Source of the DNA: Verrucomicrobiales bacterium
Lineage (GTDB): Bacteria; Verrucomicrobiota; Verrucomicrobiia; Verrucomicrobiales; V1-33
Assembly: GCA_028293305.1 (NCBI GenBank)
Contig: JAQGPD010000416.1
Location: 1-14,468 of the forward strand
Length of the DNA: 14,468 nucleotides
Reading direction: 5' to 3'
The notes beneath the pieces were generated by a model that was not told the DNA's origin, searched no databases, and was given only the letters and a program-made list of their open reading frames with translations. Positions 7,233 through 13,154 of the stretch are shown here, piece by piece (positions within the stretch are counted from its first letter, which is position 1; the number at the start of each line of letters is the position of its first letter). The position numbers and the translations under genes are program-made.

Positions 7233-8333
7233 ATGAAACCACGCCCGCCGATCCGACCGCTCCTCTTTCTTCCATGGCTCCTGTTGGCGGCCGCCTGCCC
7301 CGGCCGTGGTCAATCCCCGGCGGAAGCGACCCCCACCGCGCCGGTGATCCTCGAGGGCAGTCCTTTCCAGGCCACGGACACCTTGAAATCCGACGCCGAG
7401 CCTCTCCCCGATGCCGCCGCGTGCCTGGCCGGCCTGCGGTGGACTCCTGACAAATTCCAGGTCACCGCCAACGCCTCGGCGGCGGACTCGGATTGGCTGC
7501 TGCGCTTTCCCTCCGCCGTGCCCACGGGCATTGCGGAAAATGATTCCGTCGCCTTGGAATGGTTCGTTCATCGCGACTCCGAAGGCCGCGCGGCCAAGGC
7601 TCCGGCCATGGTGGTCATCCACGAATCCGGCCGCGGCATGGTCGCGGGACGCCTCTTCGCGCGCGGCCTGCGCCTCATGGGTTGCCACACTTTTCTCATC
7701 CATCTGCCCGGCTATGGCGCCCGCACCTCCGCCATGAGCGGGGACATGAAGCGCCTTTTTCCCGGACTCCGCCAAGCCATCGCCGACGCCCGCCGCGCCC
7801 GCGATGCGGTGGCCTCGCTCCCGCAGGTCGATGCCGGAAATATCGGGATTTGCGGCATCAGTCTGGGCGGATTCGTCACGTCCACGGTGCTGGGTCTGGA
7901 CCACGCCTACGACCGCGGATTCATCCTGCTGGCGGGCGGAAACCTGGAGGATGTTATTTTCAAAGGCGAACGCGATGCCGCCAGCCTGCGCCGCCAACTG
8001 AAAGCCGCCGCCATCCCGGACGACGACGTGCGTTCAGCGGTCCGCACCATCGAGCCCCTGCGCCTCGCCCACCGCGCGGATCCTGACAAAGTCTGGCTTT
8101 TCAGCGCCTCCCGGGATGAAGTCGTCCCGCCCGCCTGCTCCGCCGCTTTTGTCGCCGCCGCCCGCCTCGCGCCGGACCACCACGCCGCCTACCCCGCCGG
8201 CCATTACAGCGCCGCTCTCTATATGCCGCTCATGATCCGCCGCATCGGCGAACTCATGCTCAACCTCCCGCCACTCCAGGATCCTGACATTTCCAGTCCA
8301 GTCCCGAACTCCGATATTCCTCCTTCAAAATAG
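7233..8333 (+). CDS. Exported alpha/beta-hydrolase (dienelactone hydrolase / esterase-like)
   Basis: 366 residues. The N-terminus has basic residues and a hydrophobic run (LLFLPWLLLAAAC) ending in a lipobox-like LAAAC, so it is exported and possibly a lipoprotein anchored at C22. The alpha/beta-hydrolase core shows the strand AMVVIHESGRG (about 125-135, oxyanion region), the nucleophile elbow G-I-S210-L-G-G, the acid D295 in SASRDEVVPP and the base H324 in AGHYSA. The order and spacing fit a Ser-Asp-His triad. The substrate is not visible; a sugar or plant-cell-wall ester (acetyl or feruloyl) would fit the neighbouring sugar-acid genes. The last 20 residues are Pro/Ser-rich and probably unstructured. 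It is transcribed away from the dehydratase and lies 60 bases upstream of the Tat-exported TIM-barrel gene, a probable two-gene operon. The start is fixed by the signal peptide; no Shine-Dalgarno sequence is present. Confidence 0.85.
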   Translation: MKPRPPIRPLLFLPWLLLAAACPGRGQSPAEATPTAPVILEGSPFQATDTLKSDAEPLPDAAACLAGLRWTPDKFQVTANASAADSDWLLRFPSAVPTGIAENDSVALEWFVHRDSEGRAAKAPAMVVIHESGRGMVAGRLFARGLRLMGCHTFLIHLPGYGARTSAMSGDMKRLFPGLRQAIADARRARDAVASLPQVDAGNIGICGISLGGFVTSTVLGLDHAYDRGFILLAGGNLEDVIFKGERDAASLRRQLKAAAIPDDDVRSAVRTIEPLRLAHRADPDKVWLFSASRDEVVPPACSAAFVAAARLAPDHHAAYPAGHYSAALYMPLMIRRIGELMLNLPPLQDPDISSPVPNSDIPPSK

Positions 8334-8393
8334 CAGGATTCCGCTCACCAACCCGCTTCCGCACCCGCTCCCGCTCCTTATCCCCGCCACGCC

Positions 8394-9404
8394 ATGAAGT
8401 CCCCCCGCACCACCCTTTCCCGCCGACGCTTCCTAACGCAATCCACCTCGTCCGTCTCCTTCGTGGCCGCTGCCACAACTGCCCTCGCCGCCACCGCAGG
8501 TCCCGTGGCCGCCGCCGCAGGTCCCGCCACCATCGCCGCCGAGACCCCCTCCCCGGCCCCGCCCGCCGTCGGAGTTTCCATGGTTCCCCCGTTTTTGCTA
8601 TTCACCAAACACCTCCTCGGCATGGAACCCGCCGCGCTGGCCGATCACGTTGGCTCGCTCGGATTTTACGGAGTCGAGGCCCCCATCCGCCCGGGCGGGC
8701 ACATCGAGCCGGAAAAAACCGCCGACGAACTTCCCGCATTTGTCGAGACCCTGGCCAAAGCCAATCTCAAACTCACCATCCTGACCTCCGGCATCAATGA
8801 AATCTCGACCGCCCAGCACACCGAAACCGTGCTCCGCAGCGCCGCCAAACTCGGGATCCCTTATTATAGACTCAATTGGTTCAAATACGATCTCAAGAAA
8901 CCCATTCCGCCCCAACTCGACGAATTCCACGCCAAAATCAAAGACCTCATCGCCCTCAGCCGCGAACTCGGCATCCGACCGCTTTCCCAAAACCACAACG
9001 GCCGCGACTACGTGGGCGCCGCCATCTGGGACCTGGAATCCATCATGCGCGGGCACGATCCGAAGGACTGGGGCTTCGCCTACGACATCATGCACGGCTC
9101 CATCGTCGGCGGCACCTCATGGGAAAGCGCCTATCATCTCGCGCGTCCCCGCATCGGCGTCGCCTATTTTAAAGACTTCACCTGGCGCGCCCGCCTGAAA
9201 CCCGAGCCCTGTCCGCTCGGCGCAGGATTCGCCGCCGGCCCGGAATACGCGCGGCTCCTGCGCGGGAGCCAATTTTCCGGCCCCGTCTGCCTGCATGTGG
9301 AATACCTCAAAGCGGAAAAAATCACCAATTCCCGCGAAGCGGAACTTGCCCACGCCTCCGCCTCCAAGGATCTCGCCACACTGAAAAATTGGTGGTCGGC
9401 TTGA
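8394..9404 (+). CDS. Tat-exported sugar phosphate isomerase/epimerase-superfamily TIM-barrel protein
   Basis: 336 residues. The N-terminus carries a twin-arginine signal, S9-R-R-R-F-L-T, then an Ala-rich hydrophobic stretch to about residue 50, so the protein is exported already folded. The mature part fits the xylose-isomerase-like/AP endonuclease 2 barrel: FYGVEAPIRPGGHIE (E95), LKLTILTSG, LGIPYYRLNW, LSQNHNG (H201), YDIMHG (D231, H234), AYFKDFTW (K260, D261) and CLHVEY (E303). These Glu, Asp and His residues at strand ends are the expected divalent-metal ligands. Exported Tat members of this superfamily are common in Verrucomicrobia and Planctomycetes, mostly without assigned function; an isomerase, epimerase or related role on a sugar is inferred. 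It follows the esterase by 60 bases and probably shares its transcript. An A-run and an AT-rich promoter region follow it. Confidence 0.85.
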   Translation: MKSPRTTLSRRRFLTQSTSSVSFVAAATTALAATAGPVAAAAGPATIAAETPSPAPPAVGVSMVPPFLLFTKHLLGMEPAALADHVGSLGFYGVEAPIRPGGHIEPEKTADELPAFVETLAKANLKLTILTSGINEISTAQHTETVLRSAAKLGIPYYRLNWFKYDLKKPIPPQLDEFHAKIKDLIALSRELGIRPLSQNHNGRDYVGAAIWDLESIMRGHDPKDWGFAYDIMHGSIVGGTSWESAYHLARPRIGVAYFKDFTWRARLKPEPCPLGAGFAAGPEYARLLRGSQFSGPVCLHVEYLKAEKITNSREAELAHASASKDLATLKNWWSA

Positions 9405-9627
9405 ATTTCTAACCAGCGTCGACTCGCTTCACCATCAGCAAACGGGCCCGCAATATTCCCTTTCCCCCTCCGGTTCAGCGGGTTGGCGGCTCGCCAAAAA
9501 AAAATTCTGGTAATTCCGGAAAAATTCCAAGCCGATGAATTTAGACGTTTCCCATGTTTCTTTCTCAAAATTGGGTTAAATAGTAAGATTTGTTGATAAT
9601 CGGAAAAAAGATGTTCATAATGGCCGG
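9405..9627. other. AT-rich intergenic region upstream of the LptA-domain gene
   Basis: 223 bases without a gene. The second half (about 9495-9610) is distinctly AT-rich against GC-rich surroundings. A small hairpin TTGGCG-GCT-CGCCAA (9483-9497) is followed by a run of nine A (9496-9504). This is the wrong arrangement for a plus-strand terminator, so the end signal for the preceding operon is not evident. The promoter candidate at 9571-9600 lies at the right end. Confidence 0.5.
9571..9600 (+). promoter_or_regulatory. Candidate sigma-70 promoter for the LptA-domain gene
   Basis: TTGGGT (9571-9576) and GATAAT (9595-9600) are separated by 18 bases. The -10 matches the consensus in five of six positions, the -35 in three of six. 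Transcription would start near 9607, leaving only about 20 bases of leader before the GTG at 9628. This is the best promoter-like pair in the window, but it is not demonstrated. Confidence 0.5.
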
Positions 9628-9631
9628 GTGA
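9611..9631 (+). CDS. Possible six-codon leader ORF overlapping the LptA-gene start
   Basis: ATG TTC ATA ATG GCC GGG TGA encodes MFIMAG. The TGA (9629-9631) overlaps the GTG start (9628-9630) of the following gene, an arrangement typical of translational coupling. GGAAAAAAG precedes the ATG and could act as a weak ribosome site. A chance overlap is quite possible at this length. Confidence 0.2.
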   Translation: MFIMAG

Positions 9632-11991
9632 AAACCAAGCCGAGCCTGCTCCTCACCAGCCTATCCTTTTTCCTTTGTCCCTTGCTTCCGGCGGGGGCGC
9701 AGGAGCAACAGCCCCGATTCGGTTACGGTGCCCTTCCGCGGGGAGCTTACGTGATTCCCGCTCCAAAATCCGCCTCTTCCTCCACGACGAAGTCCTCCAG
9801 TCCCGCCAAGCCGAAACCAAAAGTCGCGGCCGCCACCCCGAAAGCAGCCGTCAAACCGGCCGCCAAACCGACTTCAAAGCCGACCGCTCCCAAAACGGCA
9901 GTCGCCAAATCCTCCAGCGCAAAAACCCCCGCCAAAGAGTTAGCTTCCTCAAAATCCAAGGCCGGAAACAATCCCAAACCGAAGGCGCCCTCCGTCGGGA
10001 AATCCGACTCTTCCGCCAACCGCTCCTCCAGGAAAACGGAAATCGCCAAGGTTTCCAAAAAGCCCCAGCCCGCGAAATCCCCCGCCCCCTCCGCCAGCCG
10101 GAACCGCCCGGAAGTGGCAGTCGTTTCCCCGCGTGACCGCACCGCCGCAGCACGCCCAGGAGCCAACCGCACTTCCAAATCCTCCCTGACCGCCAAAACC
10201 GGCACCACCCCCGGTCCTGACAAAAACCAGGTCCGCATCCTCCCCGCAGCGCCCTCCCTGACGGCCTCCACCAACACCGCATCCAACAATTCCCTGGCCG
10301 ACCTCGCGGGCCCCGCTTCCCGCGACTCAGCCACCCTCCACTTCCTGGGACTTCCCATCCACGTCCCCGCCCTGGCCGCACTGCCCACGACTGCCTCCAC
10401 CGGCGCCGGAGCATCCAATGCACAACCGGCCAAGCCCCGGACCACCGTCGATCTCATCGCCGCACGGCATAGCCTGGACAACTCATCCCTGACAAAATCA
10501 CCGGACTCCGGCGGATCCAAATCCTCCTCGAAAATCGCCGCAGCCGAACGCGCCACCGTGGCCGCCGCCCAGTCTCCCAACCTGGATTCCGGGCCAGCCG
10601 GCATCAACGCCTCCGCGCCATCCGCGACCGCCCCATCCACGGAGACCGCCGCGCCACCCGCTCCTCAAAAATCCCCGGCCCTGACCTCCAATTCAACTCC
10701 GGAACCCGCCCCGGTCATCGCCCCGGAACCTCTCCAAATGGAATCCCTGGTTTCGGAAAACAATGCCCTGGCCTACCCCCCGGCTGCGTCAGCGTCCGCA
10801 ATCGCCCCCGCCTCCATGGATTCCAACCCGATTCCCATGGACGAATCCGCCGAAACCCGCAGCGTGCCCGCCAGCTTCAAACTGGCCTCCATTCCCAACG
10901 TCAGGGAACCCGCTCTGGAAAACACGGACATTTCCGAGCCAGCCCCGCCCGCCTTGAAGGAAGTCAGCCAGCCTATCACTTTGGAGCCGGAATCCATTTC
11001 CAGCTCCACCGACTCCGACGCCCCTGACTCCAAAACCGCCTCCATCCTCACAGAAAACGCCCCTGCACTAACACTCCAGCCCGATGCGGACTCCGCCCCG
11101 GCCTTGCCCGCCCGCTCCAAAACCCCGGCGAAACCCGCCAAGGCCATGTCCCCCCACGAGGTGACGGAAACCCCCTTGGACATGACCGCCGAAGTGGAAC
11201 CCCCGCTCCCTTCCGAGACCCCACCCCCCGCCTCCCCCGCCGCGGAAACCCTGACGGCCGTGGCCTCCTCCCTGACCGGCGACCACGACCTCTCGGAACG
11301 CGAACGCAACTTCGTCCGCTCCCTCGCGGAGGCCGCCGGTTCCGTCACCAGCGCCAGTGGAAAACTGAATGCTGACCTTCCCAAATCCATCGTCACCGCA
11401 GCCTCCGGCATGGTGGACCGCATCCCCGCGGAGACCGTCAACACCTTCCGCTCCGTCGCCAACACCGCCAAAACCGCCGCGCGCGATTTCATCCCCGACC
11501 TCCCCACGGAACAGGGCAATGACCTCATGCCTCCGACCCCGGAAAAAATGCCGGACGCCCTCCCCACTTTCAACGCCCAATCCAGCGGCAAAATCGACGT
11601 CCAATCCGACCGCCAGGCGGATTACGACCAAGCCAATAACAAAGTCATTTTCACCGGCAAAGTGGAACTCAACAGCGCCGCCATCCGCCTCCGCGCGGAG
11701 CGCGTGGAGGTCTTCATGAAAAAAGGCGGCGGCGGCATGGAACGCGTCGAGGCTTCCGGCCACGTGCTCATGCGCACCCAGGACACGGAAAACGGCCCTG
11801 GCCAGATGGCTTCCGCCGGACACGCCAGCTACAACCTCAAAACCGGCGAAATCACCCTGTCCGATTGGCCGAAAATCCAGGAAACCGGCAAGTCCCACAT
11901 TTCCACGGACCCTTCGACCAAGATGTATATGTTCACGGACGGACGCCTCCGCACCGACGGACCCAACCGCACGCTCATCGGCGGAAACTAA
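9628..11991 (+). CDS. LptA/OstA-domain protein with a ~600-residue disordered N-terminal extension
   Basis: 787 residues starting at GTG. The start is supported by an immediate signal peptide (MKTKPSLLLTSLSFFL...AGA, cleavage near residue 24). The C-terminal ~135 residues (about 653-787) match the LptA/OstA fold: KIDVQSDRQADYD, VIFTGKVEL, IRLRAERVEVF, MERVEASGHV, ASYNLKTGEITLSD, then a final DGRLRTDGP strand. LptA forms the periplasmic beta-jellyroll bridge that passes lipopolysaccharide from the inner-membrane LptBFGC complex to LptD. E. coli LptA is only about 185 residues. Here residues 25-640 are Ala/Ser/Pro/Thr-rich with no visible fold. About 47-203 are strongly basic (some 35 Lys/Arg against 6 Asp/Glu) and about 352-560 acidic (some 32 against 11). 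A helical-looking segment lies near 551-622. kdsD follows 51 bases later, supporting an LPS role. It could instead be a different OstA-like periplasmic protein that does not bridge membranes. Confidence 0.82.
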   Translation: MKTKPSLLLTSLSFFLCPLLPAGAQEQQPRFGYGALPRGAYVIPAPKSASSSTTKSSSPAKPKPKVAAATPKAAVKPAAKPTSKPTAPKTAVAKSSSAKTPAKELASSKSKAGNNPKPKAPSVGKSDSSANRSSRKTEIAKVSKKPQPAKSPAPSASRNRPEVAVVSPRDRTAAARPGANRTSKSSLTAKTGTTPGPDKNQVRILPAAPSLTASTNTASNNSLADLAGPASRDSATLHFLGLPIHVPALAALPTTASTGAGASNAQPAKPRTTVDLIAARHSLDNSSLTKSPDSGGSKSSSKIAAAERATVAAAQSPNLDSGPAGINASAPSATAPSTETAAPPAPQKSPALTSNSTPEPAPVIAPEPLQMESLVSENNALAYPPAASASAIAPASMDSNPIPMDESAETRSVPASFKLASIPNVREPALENTDISEPAPPALKEVSQPITLEPESISSSTDSDAPDSKTASILTENAPALTLQPDADSAPALPARSKTPAKPAKAMSPHEVTETPLDMTAEVEPPLPSETPPPASPAAETLTAVASSLTGDHDLSERERNFVRSLAEAAGSVTSASGKLNADLPKSIVTAASGMVDRIPAETVNTFRSVANTAKTAARDFIPDLPTEQGNDLMPPTPEKMPDALPTFNAQSSGKIDVQSDRQADYDQANNKVIFTGKVELNSAAIRLRAERVEVFMKKGGGGMERVEASGHVLMRTQDTENGPGQMASAGHASYNLKTGEITLSDWPKIQETGKSHISTDPSTKMYMFTDGRLRTDGPNRTLIGGN

Positions 11992-12042
11992 TCCCCGCCA
12001 CGCCCAAAGTGGCCTGGCGTTCAACGCGCGACGATTCTATGG

Positions 12043-13071
12043 ATGACCCGGCACCCGGCCCCGGCCGCTGCCCTGTCACCCCTGCAACCGACCGAACACG
12101 TGGATTACCTAACCAAAGCCCGGACCGTCATCGAACTGGAAGTCGCCGAGATCCAGCGCCTCGCCGGACGCATCGGCCAGCCTTTCATCGATGCCGTGGA
12201 GCTGCTGCGCCACGCCGTGGAGTCGGGTCGGAAAATCATCATCTGCGGCGTGGGAAAATCCGGGAACATCGCCAACAAAATCGCCGCCACCCTCAACAGC
12301 ACCGGCGCCCCCACCGTCATTCTCAATGCCCAGGACGCCCTCCACGGCGACCTCGGCCTGGTCTCCCCGGGTGATGTTATCCTGACACTCAGCTACAGAG
12401 GCGAGACTGATGAGATCCTCAATCTTCTCCCCCACCTGAAGCGCCAGCAATGCCGCCTCATCGCCTTCACCGGCGGCCTATCCAGCAGTCTCGCGCAGGC
12501 CGCGGACCTCGTCCTGGACACCGGCGTCCAACGCGAGGCCTGCCCCCTGAACCTCGCCCCCACCAGCAGCAGCACGGTCATGCTGGTCCTCGGGGACGCG
12601 CTCGCCATGGTGCTCCTGGAAGCCCGCGGTTTCCAGTCGACGGACTTCGCCCTTCTGCACCCCGGCGGCAGTCTGGGCCGCGCCCTGCTAACCAAGGTCT
12701 CGGACATCATGCGCACCGGCGACCGCCTCCCCCTCGTTCCGCCGGACGCCACGGTCCGCGAGGCCGTCCGCACCATGGGCCGCTGCAAAGCGGGATGTGT
12801 TATCCTGACACACCCTGACAAAACCCTGGCCGGCATTTTCACGCAGGGCGATTTCGCCCGCGCCTTCGAAACCAACCCCAACCTCGCCGGCGAACCTGTC
12901 CGTCAATTCATGACGCCGGGCCCGATCACCATCCAGGCCGGAAAACTCGCGGCGGAGTTGCTCAATCTCCTGGAGCGACACCCCGTGGACGAACTCGTGG
13001 TCCTCAATCCGGAGAACCACCCGGTCGGCCTGGTGGACACTCAGGACCTCAGCCGCCACCGGATTCTCTAA
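12043..13071 (+). CDS. kdsD: D-arabinose-5-phosphate isomerase (KdsD/KpsF/GutQ family)
   Basis: 342 residues, against 328 in E. coli KdsD. It interconverts ribulose 5-phosphate and arabinose 5-phosphate in the cytoplasm, the first step to Kdo of the LPS inner core. An SIS domain (about 45-210) shows GVGKSGNIANKIAATL, HGDLG, REACPLNLAPTSSST, LGDALA and DFALLHPGG. K72, E124, E165 and H206 correspond to the reported catalytic residues of E. coli KdsD (Lys59, Glu111, Glu152, His193, from memory) at a constant offset of 13. Two CBS domains follow (about 220-342; DIMRTGD and FMTPGP begin them). An oddity is the sugar-phosphate loop: the usual SNSGE reads S117-Y-R-G-E121. It follows the LptA-domain gene by 51 bases on the same strand, so co-transcription is likely. 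GutQ- or KpsF-type paralogues have the same architecture; the LPS neighbour favours KdsD. Confidence 0.93.
   Translation: MTRHPAPAAALSPLQPTEHVDYLTKARTVIELEVAEIQRLAGRIGQPFIDAVELLRHAVESGRKIIICGVGKSGNIANKIAATLNSTGAPTVILNAQDALHGDLGLVSPGDVILTLSYRGETDEILNLLPHLKRQQCRLIAFTGGLSSSLAQAADLVLDTGVQREACPLNLAPTSSSTVMLVLGDALAMVLLEARGFQSTDFALLHPGGSLGRALLTKVSDIMRTGDRLPLVPPDATVREAVRTMGRCKAGCVILTHPDKTLAGIFTQGDFARAFETNPNLAGEPVRQFMTPGPITIQAGKLAAELLNLLERHPVDELVVLNPENHPVGLVDTQDLSRHRIL
12375..12811 (+). repeat. Two identical 14-base words inside kdsD
   Basis: TGTTATCCTGACAC occurs at 12375-12388 and again at 12798-12811, in the same reading frame, encoding V-I-L-T with identical codons (GTT ATC CTG ACA) in the SIS and CBS domains. 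A further CCTGACA lies at 12814-12820. Both are instances of the dispersed heptamer described separately. Confidence 0.7.
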
Positions 13072-13090
13072 CGGATCCTTCCCATCCCCG

Positions 13091-13116
13091 CGCTCCAACG
13101 GAAACGCCCCGGAGCG
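13091..13116. repeat. Small inverted repeat after kdsD
   Basis: CGCTCC (13091-13096) pairs with GGAGCG (13111-13116) over a 14-base loop, 20 bases past the kdsD stop. No T-run follows, so it is not a standard intrinsic terminator. It lies in the 83-base spacer before the last gene. Confidence 0.3.
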
Positions 13117-13154
13117 GAAGATCGCCCCCCCATCCGGCGTATGGTTTTCAGCTC

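Noticed and set aside
8484..8528. Short direct repeat CCGCAGGTCCCG in the Tat protein's signal region
   Set aside because: Two near copies within an Ala/Gly-rich signal peptide are explained by amino-acid composition.
9483..9504. Hairpin TTGGCG-GCT-CGCCAA followed by nine A, as a terminator
   Set aside because: On the plus strand the stem is followed by A rather than T. On the minus strand the T-run comes before the stem, so neither direction fits an intrinsic terminator.
9747..10640. Minus-strand frame within the LptA-gene linker region
   Set aside because: Low-complexity antisense of a GC-rich, repetitive-composition stretch. It has no motifs and overlaps a gene with a clear signal peptide.
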